The notes under the pieces: model-generated
What the model was told of the DNA's origin: nothing
What the model saw: only the letters and a program-made list of their open reading frames with translations
The model's database searches: none
Shown: positions 26,130-36,211 of the stretch, piece after piece
Layout of the letters: each line of letters opens with the position of its first letter
Position numbering within the stretch: the stretch's first letter is position 1
Position numbers and translations under genes: made by a program
Assembly: GCF_009765705.1 (NCBI RefSeq)
Contig: NZ_LMUX01000021.1
Coordinates: forward strand, 586,389-650,388
Reading direction: 5' to 3'
DNA from: Burkholderia sp. L27(2015)
GTDB taxonomy: Bacteria > Pseudomonadota > Gammaproteobacteria > Burkholderiales > Burkholderiaceae
DNA: 64,000 bases

Positions 26130-27572
26130 TCATGCCGCGCGGCGTATGCCCAGCACCGCCTTGGGCTCCAAGTGCGCTTCGAGTCCAAACACGCCATACT
26201 CGCGGCCCAACCCCGATTGCTTGAAGCCGCCAAACGGCGCAAGCGGTTCGTGGTGAAAACCGTTGATCAGCACGCGTCCGGCGACCAGTTGCATCGCCAC
26301 TGCGTGTGCCCGCTCCTCGTTCGATGAACTGACATAAGCATGCAGGCCATAGACGGTATCGTTGGCGATAGCAATCGCCTCCTCTTCCGTCCGATAGCTG
26401 ATGACGCACAGCACCGGACCGAAGATCTCTTCCCGAGCAATGCGCATGTCATTCGTGACGTCGACGAATACGGTCGGTTTGACGAAATAGCCTTCATCAA
26501 GATCTGCCTCAAGACCTGCAGGACGCCCCTCGCCGCCGATCAACACCGTTGCGCCCCCTTGCGCCCCAAGCTTGATGTATTGCTGGACTCGCTCGTATTG
26601 CGTACGGCTAACGAGCGGGCCGACCGCCGTATCAGCGTCACGCGGATTGCCAACCTTGACCGCCTCGACTGCGGTTCGCAACAGCGCGCAAAACTCGGCC
26701 AGCCGAACTTCGGGCACGAGTATCCGCGTGCTGGCGATGCAAGCCTGCCCGTTGTTGGAAAAACCTGCGAGCAGCGCTTTCGGCACGGTGTCGGCGAAGT
26801 CGGCATCGTCCAGCACCAGCAAGGCTGATTTGCCGCCCAGTTCGAGCGTCACCCGCTTCATCGTGTCGGCGCTGTTGCGCAGGATCGTCTTGCCAACGAC
26901 GGTCGAGCCGGTGAAGGACATCTTGGCGATATCCGGGTGTGTGCTTAGCTGCGCACCAACAACATCGCCGCGTCCGTTCACGATGTTCATGACGCCGGTC
27001 GGCAAACCCGCTTTGTGCAAACACTCAGCCAGCACCTGAGTCTGCGTCGCACTCATTTCGCTGGGCTTGATCACGGTCGTGCAACCTGCCGCAATCGCCA
27101 TAGCGAGCTTGCCGCAGATGAACCCGTAATTGTTGTTCCATGGCGTGATGACACCGACCACGCCGAGCGGCTCCATGACCACCTCCGCGTCCTTGATCCA
27201 GCGCGTGTAAGCGTAGTCTTCAAGCGTTTGCGCTGCGCTAAGAAACGATGCTGCGGCCAGCGATGCCCGCCATGAGGCTTGCGCGATCGGGCCGCCATAC
27301 TCCTCGACGGCGGCAGCGGTCAGTGCGTCGGCACCGGCTAGCACGACATCATGCAGCCTATGCAGCATCGCGATGCGCTCCTGCTTGCTCGTGCGGGAGA
27401 AAGCCGGAAATGCGCGCTTTGCCGCAGCAATCGCACGATGCGTGTCCTCTTCATCGCCTAGCGTCACGTGACCGATTATTTCGCCCGTCGCCGGATTAAA
27501 AAGCGCCCCTCTTTCGACGCCGTGCGGCCGAACAAAAGCGCCGTCGATGTAGATGTGTTCGATGTTGCGCAT
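26130..27572 (-). CDS. NAD(P)-dependent aldehyde dehydrogenase
   Basis: A 480-residue aldehyde dehydrogenase. ITPWNNNYGFICGKLAMAIAAG is the N-terminal cofactor motif, FTGSTVVGK the nucleotide-binding loop, LELGGKSALLVLDDAD carries the general-base Glu (about 258), and NNGQACIASTRILVP the catalytic Cys (about 292). C-terminal PFGGFKQSGLGREYG is intact. AAGGAG precedes the ATG. It is divergent from a LysR gene and convergent with the acyl-CoA synthetase gene. It may oxidise an aldehyde formed in the same pathway; the substrate is not readable. Confidence 0.93.
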   Translation of the reverse strand: MRNIEHIYIDGAFVRPHGVERGALFNPATGEIIGHVTLGDEEDTHRAIAAAKRAFPAFSRTSKQERIAMLHRLHDVVLAGADALTAAAVEEYGGPIAQASWRASLAAASFLSAAQTLEDYAYTRWIKDAEVVMEPLGVVGVITPWNNNYGFICGKLAMAIAAGCTTVIKPSEMSATQTQVLAECLHKAGLPTGVMNIVNGRGDVVGAQLSTHPDIAKMSFTGSTVVGKTILRNSADTMKRVTLELGGKSALLVLDDADFADTVPKALLAGFSNNGQACIASTRILVPEVRLAEFCALLRTAVEAVKVGNPRDADTAVGPLVSRTQYERVQQYIKLGAQGGATVLIGGEGRPAGLEADLDEGYFVKPTVFVDVTNDMRIAREEIFGPVLCVISYRTEEEAIAIANDTVYGLHAYVSSSNEERAHAVAMQLVAGRVLINGFHHEPLAPFGGFKQSGLGREYGVFGLEAHLEPKAVLGIRRAA

Positions 27573-27685
27573 TGCTACTCCTTACAGGGACTCGCGGAAT
27601 TGCCCGCTGACGTCCCACTATATGCAAGTAGAATTGCGTTGATAAGAGGGATAAATCGACGCGACTTGATGATGGAATCGGGACA

Positions 27686-28579
27686 ATGCACAAAACCGGG
27701 CTGGTCGAACTGAACGCGGTGGTGGCTGTCGCCCGGCACGGCAGCTTCCGTGCTGCGGCGATCGAACTAGGCATGTCGTCGTCTGCACTGAGTCACGCCG
27801 TGGCGGGACTAGAGGCGCGTCTAGGCGTGCGGCTTTTCAACCGCACCACGCGCAGCGTCTCGTTGTCGGCCGCGGGACAAGAGTTTGTCGCCGAGGTCGC
27901 CCCCGCGTTGTCGAGCATCCAGGGTGCGATCGAATCGATCAACAGTCATCGCGATACACCGACCGGGACGCTGCGCATCAACAGTTCGGTCGGTGCTGCG
28001 CGGCAAATTCTCGCGCCGGTCGTATTGGAATACCTGCGCCGCTATCCGGAGATGCGAGTCGACCTAGTCACCGAGGCGCGCATGATCGATATCGTGGTGG
28101 AAGGTTTCGATGTCGGCATACGCACGACCGACACGGTTCCCGGCGACATGATCGCCGTGCCGTTCGGCCCGATCAGGCGTCACGCAGTCGTCGCGTCGCC
28201 CGCGTATTTCGCGCAGAACGCGCCGCCGCGTACGCCCGGCGATCTGCTCGCGCACCGCTGCATTCGAGCGCGGCTCGCGAGCGGCACGATCTATCGATGG
28301 GAATTCGAGCGCGGTGGGGAAGCATTGAGCATCGACGTTCCCGGTTCGCTCACGCTCGACGATCCCACCTTGATGGTCGAGGCAGCGCTGGGCGGGGCCG
28401 GCATCGTTCACGTTGCGCAGTGGTCGGTCGCCGCCGATATCGCGGCGGGACGGCTGGTCCCGGTCCTGGAAGACTGGACGCCGCCGCTTTCCGGGCTATG
28501 TCTTTATTACCCCGGTCGCCGCCATGTACCGGCAGGGTTGCGCGCGCTGATCGATCTGATTCGGGAGATCGGCCGCTGA
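27686..28579 (+). CDS. LysR-family transcriptional regulator
   Basis: A 297-residue LysR regulator of the DmlR/CrgA-like branch: HTH in residues 5-60 (ELNAVVAVARHGSFRAAAIELGMSSSALS, split by the turn) and effector domain from about 90, with the branch-typical GFDVGIRTTDTVPGDMIAVP. It is divergent from the aldehyde dehydrogenase gene across a 113-nt AT-richer promoter region, its probable target. A small hairpin follows three bases after the stop. Confidence 0.92.
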   Translation: MHKTGLVELNAVVAVARHGSFRAAAIELGMSSSALSHAVAGLEARLGVRLFNRTTRSVSLSAAGQEFVAEVAPALSSIQGAIESINSHRDTPTGTLRINSSVGAARQILAPVVLEYLRRYPEMRVDLVTEARMIDIVVEGFDVGIRTTDTVPGDMIAVPFGPIRRHAVVASPAYFAQNAPPRTPGDLLAHRCIRARLASGTIYRWEFERGGEALSIDVPGSLTLDDPTLMVEAALGGAGIVHVAQWSVAADIAAGRLVPVLEDWTPPLSGLCLYYPGRRHVPAGLRALIDLIREIGR

Positions 28580-28581
28580 AT

Positions 28582-28604
28582 CGCCTGCAAGCAGACTGCA
28601 GGCG
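28582..28604 (+). terminator. Hairpin directly after the LysR gene
   Basis: CGCCTGCA (28582-28589) and TGCAGGCG (28597-28604) form a perfect 8-bp stem with a 7-nt loop, three bases after the stop codon. The following TGCTGTTTGC is only mildly T-rich, so the terminator is weak or factor-assisted. Confidence 0.5.
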
Positions 28605-28694
28605 TGCTGTTTGCAGGGTCCATAGAAGGGCGGCTCCATCGGCGCTGCGTCGATAGTCGCCGCTTCAATCCGCGCCGGGTTGATTCGACGCTAA

Positions 28695-31418
28695 TTACTT
28701 CGTCACCAGTGCCTCCTCCTGTTCCCCGGCCAGCGGCACATTCCCTGACGGACTCATCGCTCGCGGTTGCAGCAACAAAGCAACCAATCCACTCCAACCC
28801 GTTTGATGCGACGCGCCTACCCCGCGCCCATTGTCGCCATGGAAATACTCGTGGAACAGCACGAGATCGCGCGACCGTGGATCAGCCTGCAACTGCGGAT
28901 ACGCCGCCATCACCGGTCGGTCGCCATTGCGGTCTTTGAGGAACAGCCTCGTCAAGCGCCGCGCGAGCTCGTCGGCGATCCGGCTTAGCGACAGCTTCTC
29001 GCCCGAGCCGGTCGGATATTCGACCTGGAAATCGTCGCCGTAGTAACGGTGAAACTCATATAGCGACTCGATCAACAGGTAGTTGACCGGCATCCATATC
29101 GGGCCGCGCCAATTCGAATTGCCGCCGAACACGCGAGTATCCGATTCCGCCGGCAGATACTTGACGCAAAGGTCGGTGCCGTTGTGATGGAACACAAACG
29201 GTTCATCGCGATGCACGCGCGACAAGGCCCGCACGCCGTAATCGGAGAGAAATTCCGTTTCGTCCAGCATGCGCCGCAGCAACGCTTTCATGCGATGCCC
29301 GCGCAACACGGAGAGCAGCAGGCTATTGCCCTTGCCCGGTTCGTTCCAGCGCGATACCAGCTTGGCGAGATCGGGGCGATGCTCGAGAAACCAGCTCAGC
29401 CGTTCACGCAATCGCGGCAGGTCGCCGTGCAGCCGCTGCTCCAGCACGCGCACCGCAAACAGCGGAATCAAGCCGACGATGGAGCGCATGCGCATCGGGA
29501 TGGTGTTTCCATCGGGCAAACGCAGCTTGTCGTAGAAAAACTCGTCCTCTTCGTCCCATAGCCCGGTATCGCAGCTATCGCTGCAACTGACGGCCTCGGC
29601 GATGTACAGGAAATGCTCGAAGAACTTCACGGCAATATCGACGAATACTTTGTTTTCGATCGACAGTTCCAGCGCGATGCGCATCAGGTCGAGTGCGTAG
29701 GCCGCCATCCATGCGGTACCGTCGGCCTGATCCAGACGACCGCCAGTGGGCAACGGCGCCGAGCGATCGAAAATGCCGACGTTGTCCAGCCCGAGAAAAC
29801 CGCCCTGGAAAATATTGTGGCCGTCGGCATCCTTGCGATTCACCCACCACGAGAAGTTGAGCAGCAGTTTATGGAAAATCAATTCGAGGAATTCGCGGTC
29901 GGGCTTGCCGGTGATCGCCCGGTCGATCTCGTAGACGCGCCATGCGGCCCATGCATGCACGGGCGGATTCGCATCGCCAAACGCCCATTCATAAGCCGGC
30001 AACTGGCCGTTCGGATGCTGATAGCGATCTTTGACGAGCAGCAATAGCTGGCGCTTCGCGAACTCGGGATCGATCAGTGCAAACGCCGCGGAATGAAAGG
30101 CCAGATCCCACGACGCGTACCACGGATATTCCCACTTGTCCGGCATCGACACGATGTCCGCATTGCACAGATGGCGCCAGTCGGCGTTGCGCCCACGCCT
30201 GCGAGCGCTCGACGGCTTGGGCTGCGCCGGATCGCCATCGAGCCAACGCGTGACGTCGAACTGGTAATACTGCTTGGACCACAACATGCCCGCGAGCGCT
30301 TGGCGCTGGACCAGGCGCGCATCGGCGTCGTGCATATCCTGTTGCAGCGCTGCATAAAACTGATCGGCTTCGGCGATGCGGTGCGCGAACAGCGCGTCGA
30401 TATCGAGCGGAACCTCGTCGGGCGCCGACTCCGGGCGCCAACGCATCGTCACGACCGCGCGCCCATGCGGCGCCAGTACAAGATGCGCATGAGCTGCCGC
30501 GCGCGTACCTGAATCGCGGCGCACCGCCGCGGCGCGGCCCTCCACGATGCAATCGTTGAAACCATCTTTGAACGGGCCCGGGCCGTCCATGTTGAACAGG
30601 CGCTTGACGTTGGTTTCGTTTTCGCAGAAGAGCCATTCGATGGTCGGCGCGTCTTGTGTCGATGCCGTCACGACGATGGACTCGTGGCCGCCATGGCGCC
30701 CGATCACATGTGTCTCGCCGCGCACCGATGCGATGGTGAGCGACGGCTTGGCGCTCGGCGTCTTCCACGACCACGTGTTGCGCGCCCAGATCTGCGGCAG
30801 GACATCGAGCGTGGCACTCTTGTCCGCACGATTCTCGACTGTCACGCGCATGACGATATCGTCCGCGGTGTGCTTCGCATACTCGACTTGCACGTCAAAA
30901 TAGCAGTTATCGTCGAACACGCCGGTATCGAGGATTTCGTACTCGGGCATGTCGGCACCGCGCCGCGCGTTTTCCTGGATCAGGTCATCGTAGGGAAACG
31001 CCGCATGCGGATACTTGTAGAGCATGCGCATGTACGAATGCGTCGGCGTGCCGTCGAGATAGAAGTACAACTCTTTCACGTCTTCGCCGTGATTACCCTG
31101 TGCGTTGGTCAGGCCGAACAGCCGCTCCTTGAGAATCGGATCCCGGCCGTTCCACAACGCCAGCGACACGCACCAGTTGAGCTTGTCGTCGCCGAAGCCG
31201 GCCATGCCATCCTCGCCCCATCGATACGCGCGGCTGCGCGCATGGTCATGCGGGAAAGAGTCCCAGGCGGTGCCGTTATCGCTGTAATCCTCACGCACCG
31301 TGCCCCACTGCCGCTCGCTCAGATACGGCCCCCAACGCTGCCAGCGCGGACAATCGGTTCCATGCAGGCGAGACCCTTCGATGGTCTCCAATAGGTTCGT
31401 TTTTTTCAACGGTGGCAT
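28695..31418 (-). CDS. Large GH63-like glucosidase
   Basis: A 907-residue (alpha/alpha)6-barrel glycosidase resembling the MGH1/GH63 family annotated as glucosidase in many bacteria. Early motifs are ERQWGTVREDYSDNG, AWDSFPHDHARSRAYRWGEDG; the barrel has MPDKWEYPWYASWDLAFH (about residue 425, with the probable catalytic Asp), QGGFLGLDNVGIFDRS and NSNWRGPIWMPVNYL near the C-terminal catalytic base. No signal peptide, so cytoplasmic. ATG at 31418 has GGGGAT upstream; 14 additional codons are possible. It lies downstream of the debranching-type gene on the same strand, 225 nt away. Likely roles are alpha-glucan, trehalose or mannosylglycerate-type sugar processing; unproven. Confidence 0.85.
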   Translation of the reverse strand: MPPLKKTNLLETIEGSRLHGTDCPRWQRWGPYLSERQWGTVREDYSDNGTAWDSFPHDHARSRAYRWGEDGMAGFGDDKLNWCVSLALWNGRDPILKERLFGLTNAQGNHGEDVKELYFYLDGTPTHSYMRMLYKYPHAAFPYDDLIQENARRGADMPEYEILDTGVFDDNCYFDVQVEYAKHTADDIVMRVTVENRADKSATLDVLPQIWARNTWSWKTPSAKPSLTIASVRGETHVIGRHGGHESIVVTASTQDAPTIEWLFCENETNVKRLFNMDGPGPFKDGFNDCIVEGRAAAVRRDSGTRAAAHAHLVLAPHGRAVVTMRWRPESAPDEVPLDIDALFAHRIAEADQFYAALQQDMHDADARLVQRQALAGMLWSKQYYQFDVTRWLDGDPAQPKPSSARRRGRNADWRHLCNADIVSMPDKWEYPWYASWDLAFHSAAFALIDPEFAKRQLLLLVKDRYQHPNGQLPAYEWAFGDANPPVHAWAAWRVYEIDRAITGKPDREFLELIFHKLLLNFSWWVNRKDADGHNIFQGGFLGLDNVGIFDRSAPLPTGGRLDQADGTAWMAAYALDLMRIALELSIENKVFVDIAVKFFEHFLYIAEAVSCSDSCDTGLWDEEDEFFYDKLRLPDGNTIPMRMRSIVGLIPLFAVRVLEQRLHGDLPRLRERLSWFLEHRPDLAKLVSRWNEPGKGNSLLLSVLRGHRMKALLRRMLDETEFLSDYGVRALSRVHRDEPFVFHHNGTDLCVKYLPAESDTRVFGGNSNWRGPIWMPVNYLLIESLYEFHRYYGDDFQVEYPTGSGEKLSLSRIADELARRLTRLFLKDRNGDRPVMAAYPQLQADPRSRDLVLFHEYFHGDNGRGVGASHQTGWSGLVALLLQPRAMSPSGNVPLAGEQEEALVTK

Positions 31419-31564
31419 GTGCACATCCCCTGGCTTTACGCCGTTAGGTAAGGCTTGCAACCTGACGGTGCCGCGAACGAGCGTTCTCGTTCGCCTATCG
31501 TCTCGGCGCGTTGTCTTGGTACTTTACTCCTCGGCCAGTCGGCTGGCGAAAGGTGTGTGAGACT

Positions 31565-31606
31565 CAGCAAACCCAGCAAACCCAGCAAACCCAGCAAACC
31601 CAGCAA
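31565..31606. repeat. 9-bp tandem repeat between the two glycosidase genes
   Basis: Four perfect copies of CAGCAAACC (31565-31600) and a partial fifth stand 38 nt beyond the stop codon of the debranching-type gene, on its downstream side, in the 225-nt spacer. The perfect identity of the units points to recent or ongoing slippage. Confidence 0.92.
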
Positions 31607-31643
31607 GCTGATTCCCACGCACACTCGCAGGCCTCGGTCTTTA

Positions 31644-33794
<2,151 letters not shown>

Positions 33795-33896
33795 TGCTCG
33801 TGTTGCCGACGTTAGGCGGCAAGTCTCCTGCATGCGTCAGAGGCTGAGCGCGTGAACGACGAAAAAGTCGCCGAAGAAGCGCGAACGCTCAGCCGC

Positions 33897-34103
33897 TCAA
33901 CGATAAGGCACCGGACGATGAGGCGGCGGCCGATGGCGGTGGTGGTAGTAGTGTCGCGGCGGCAGCGGCCGGCAGTGGCGGACCCAATGCCCGCGGACCC
34001 ACACCCGGTTACAGACCATCCGCGGGCGCGCCTGCGCAGGCGACGGCGCCAGCGATGCCGACGCCGCAGCAGCGAATAAAAGCGACACCACAAGTTTCCG
34101 CAT
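33897..34103 (-). CDS. Small secreted His/Pro/Arg-rich protein
   Basis: A 68-residue protein. MRKLVVSLLFAAAASASLAP is a signal peptide with cleavage after AQA (about residue 24). The mature part has VCNRVWVRGHWVRHC and then a tail very rich in His, Pro, Arg and Tyr (HYYHHRHRPPPHRP). The V.V.GHW pattern and the two Cys resemble small periplasmic YxWxxGHW-type proteins of unknown function found in Burkholderiaceae; metal or polyanion binding is possible. GGAG precedes the ATG at 34103 at good spacing. Confidence 0.65.
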   Translation of the reverse strand: MRKLVVSLLFAAAASASLAPSPAQARPRMVCNRVWVRGHWVRHCRPLPPRHYYHHRHRPPPHRPVPYR

Positions 34104-34256
34104 AACGGCTCCAATGGAAAATCGATTGTTCAACTGCTTAGGACATAACGTAGCTAGTATCTCACCGCGCCCCGGATCGCGCAGGAATCCTCCTACGCGG
34201 GAATCCTTTTGGACCGATCTTGACAAAACAACCTGCGCAATATACTTTACCAATAG

Positions 34257-34268
34257 GTTAATTAACCA
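34257..34268 (+). promoter_or_regulatory. Palindrome before the arsR gene
   Basis: GGTTAATTAACC is a perfect 12-bp palindrome lying 12 nt before the ArsR start codon, flanked by ACCAATA and AATAAG repeats of the same letters (CCAATAGGTTAATTAACCAATAAG region). Position and symmetry suit autorepression by the ArsR protein. Confidence 0.55.
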
Positions 34269-34279
34269 ATAAGTATTTT

Positions 34280-34633
34280 ATGCCCTCTGATGCACTCAGC
34301 AGCACCTTCGCCGCACTGGCCGATCCAACACGCCGGGCGATCCTCGCGCGCCTCGCGCTAGGCGAAACATCCGTGACCGAACTCGCCAAGCCGTTTGCCA
34401 TCAGTGCCCCGGCGATAACGAAGCACCTCAAGGTGCTGCAGCGCGCTGGGCTCATCTCGCAGGGCCGCCAGGCGCAGTGGCGACCGTGTCGACTGGAAGC
34501 GCTACCGCTGCGGGAAGTCCGCCAATTCGTCGAGCAATATCGGCAGTTTTGGGAACAGAGTTTCGATCGGCTCGATGCCTACCTTCAAGAATTGCAAACC
34601 CAGGAGAACCATCATGTCGGAAAGAAAAAATAG
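34280..34633 (+). CDS. ArsR-family winged-helix regulator
   Basis: A 117-residue ArsR-type repressor: FAALADPTRRAILARLALGETSV (8-30) and the recognition region AISAPAITKHLKVLQRAGLI (about 40-59). It has none of the paired Cys of metal sensors, so it belongs to the group that is coupled with SRPBCC/AHSA1 proteins. Its 3' end overlaps that partner gene by 20 nt. The AT-rich 34230-34279 region directly before the ATG contains GGTTAATTAACC, a perfect 12-bp palindrome and a likely self-operator. Confidence 0.92.
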   Translation: MPSDALSSTFAALADPTRRAILARLALGETSVTELAKPFAISAPAITKHLKVLQRAGLISQGRQAQWRPCRLEALPLREVRQFVEQYRQFWEQSFDRLDAYLQELQTQENHHVGKKK

Positions 34634-35117
34634 CCCCGCCGCCGCGGATGCCACGGGCACTGCGGATCGAGAGATCGTTGTCTCGCGTGTTTTCAACGCG
34701 CCGCGCGAGCTTGTGTGGGAAGCGTGGACCAATCCCAAACACGTGGCGAACTGGTGGGGGCCGACCGGCTTCACCACCACCATCGAAAAAATGGACGTCA
34801 GGCCGGGGGGTGAGTGGAAGCATGTGATGCATGGCCCGGATGGCACGGACTTTTCCAATCACAGCGTGTTCACTGAGGTCGTGAAACCGGAGCGCATCGT
34901 TTTTTCGCATGGCGGCGGCAAGCAAGGCGCACCGGAGGTGAAATTCGAGTCGATATGGACGTTCGATGCGCTGGGCGACAAGACCCGCATGACCGTGCGC
35001 ATGGTGTTCGCCACCGCTGCGGAGAGGAACATTGTTGTCGACGTCTATGGCGCCATCGAAGGCGGCAAGCAAACCTTCGAACGCCTCGCGCAATACCTGT
35101 CTAGCGTTGAGCTTTAG
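34614..35117 (+). CDS. SRPBCC/AHSA1-domain protein
   Basis: A 167-residue START-like hydrophobic-cavity protein. After a 20-residue polar N-terminus the domain runs EIVVSRVFNAPRELVWEAWT (about 22-41), HVANWWGPTGFTTT, RPGGEWKHVMHGPDG and ends with the long C-terminal helix GAIEGGKQTFERLAQYLSS. ArsR-AHSA1 pairs are very common and their ligands mostly unknown. ATG at 34614 has AGGAG eight bases upstream and overlaps the arsR end by 20 nt, so the two are co-translated. Confidence 0.9.
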   Translation: MSERKNSPAAADATGTADREIVVSRVFNAPRELVWEAWTNPKHVANWWGPTGFTTTIEKMDVRPGGEWKHVMHGPDGTDFSNHSVFTEVVKPERIVFSHGGGKQGAPEVKFESIWTFDALGDKTRMTVRMVFATAAERNIVVDVYGAIEGGKQTFERLAQYLSSVEL

Positions 35118-35161
35118 TCTAGACTGGCCATCATTGCCTCCTCCATCCGGGATGGTCTGTC

Positions 35162-36142
35162 ATGACTAAAACTCCACCGACTCAAAATGCCGTGAGTCAA
35201 AACCCCATAACTCAAGCGTCGGGAACGCCAACACCGCTCGCCCACGGGTCATTTGCGCTGCGGCATGTCCGCACGTCGGTATTGGATCTCGCCTTTGAGG
35301 AGCATGGCCCCCAAGACGGCGAGCCGGTCGTGCTGCTGCACGGCTTTCCCTACGATCCGCGCGGCTACGACGCCATGGCGCCGGAGCTGGCTACACGCGG
35401 ATATCGGGTGATCGTGCCTTACTTGCGCGGCTACGGGCCCACGCGGTTTCTATCGGCGCAGACCCCGCGCTCGGGACAACAGGCGGCTCTCGCGCGCGAC
35501 CTGCTCGAGCTGCTGGACGTTTTGTCGATCGAGCGCGCGGCCTTGGTCGGCTACGATTGGGGCGGCCGCGCCGCGTGCATAGTCGCCGCACTCTGGCCGC
35601 AGCGCGTGCGCTGTCTCGTGACGGGCAACGGCTACAACATCCAGGACATCGCCGGATCGGTTGCTCCGCAGGCAGCGGAAAAGGAATACCGGCTGTGGTA
35701 TCAGTATTACTTCCATTCGCCGCGCGGCTACGACGGCCTGACGGCAAACCGGGCCGAAATATGCCGGCTGCTGTGGCGCCTTTGGTCGCCTTCTTGGCGC
35801 TTCGACGACGACACCTATGCGCGCAGCGCCTTGTCGTTCGACAATCCGGATTTCGTCGATGTCGTGACCCACTCGTATCGTCATCGATTTGGCTATGTGC
35901 CGGGCGACCCCGCGCTGGAAGATATCGAGCGCGAACTCGCCAAGCGCCCCGCCATCGCCGTACCGACCATAGCGCTGTGGGGTGCCGATGACGGCGTCGG
36001 CCCACCGTCCATCGAGGATAAAGACGCGCCTCGTTTCTCCAGCCGCTATGAGCGCCGTGTGCTGCCGGGGGTCGGCCACAATATCCCGCAGGAAGCCCCG
36101 GCCATGACGATGACCGCGCTCATCGATTTGCTGCACGCATGA
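35162..36142 (+). CDS. Alpha/beta hydrolase, epoxide hydrolase/haloalkane dehalogenase-like
   Basis: A 326-residue hydrolase. HGFPYDPRGYD (about 62-72) is the oxyanion region, GYDWGGRA (about 127-134) gives Asp as the nucleophile, as in epoxide hydrolases and dehalogenases, and GVGHNIPQE (about 299-307) the catalytic His. The first 20 codons are four 15-bp repeat units of period five residues (TKTPP TQNAV SQNPI TQASG), immediately after the ATG, and bear no relation to the family; the fold begins near residue 28. It is 44 nt after the SRPBCC gene. Epoxide or ester substrates are possible. Confidence 0.87.
   Translation: MTKTPPTQNAVSQNPITQASGTPTPLAHGSFALRHVRTSVLDLAFEEHGPQDGEPVVLLHGFPYDPRGYDAMAPELATRGYRVIVPYLRGYGPTRFLSAQTPRSGQQAALARDLLELLDVLSIERAALVGYDWGGRAACIVAALWPQRVRCLVTGNGYNIQDIAGSVAPQAAEKEYRLWYQYYFHSPRGYDGLTANRAEICRLLWRLWSPSWRFDDDTYARSALSFDNPDFVDVVTHSYRHRFGYVPGDPALEDIERELAKRPAIAVPTIALWGADDGVGPPSIEDKDAPRFSSRYERRVLPGVGHNIPQEAPAMTMTALIDLLHA
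35164..35223. repeat. Four 15-bp units at the 5' end of the hydrolase gene
   Basis: GACTAAAACTCCACC, GACTCAAAATGCCGT, GAGTCAAAACCCCAT and AACTCAAGCGTCGGG follow the start codon without a gap. The RASTCAAA half of the unit is the same as in the noncoding array at 5924-6042, about 29 kb away. Confidence 0.85.
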
Positions 36143-36211
36143 CGGCGGCTTCTGGCACCAGGCGCCACAAGGGCGAGTGGCAGTGCACGGATGGCTCGCA
36201 GTAAGCGTAGA

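Noticed and set aside
23103-27572. Canonical ferulate pathway (Fcs-Ech-Vdh)
   Set aside because: The synthetase and ALDH fit loosely, but the crotonase lacks the feruloyl-CoA hydratase-lyase signature and has Asp at both catalytic positions.
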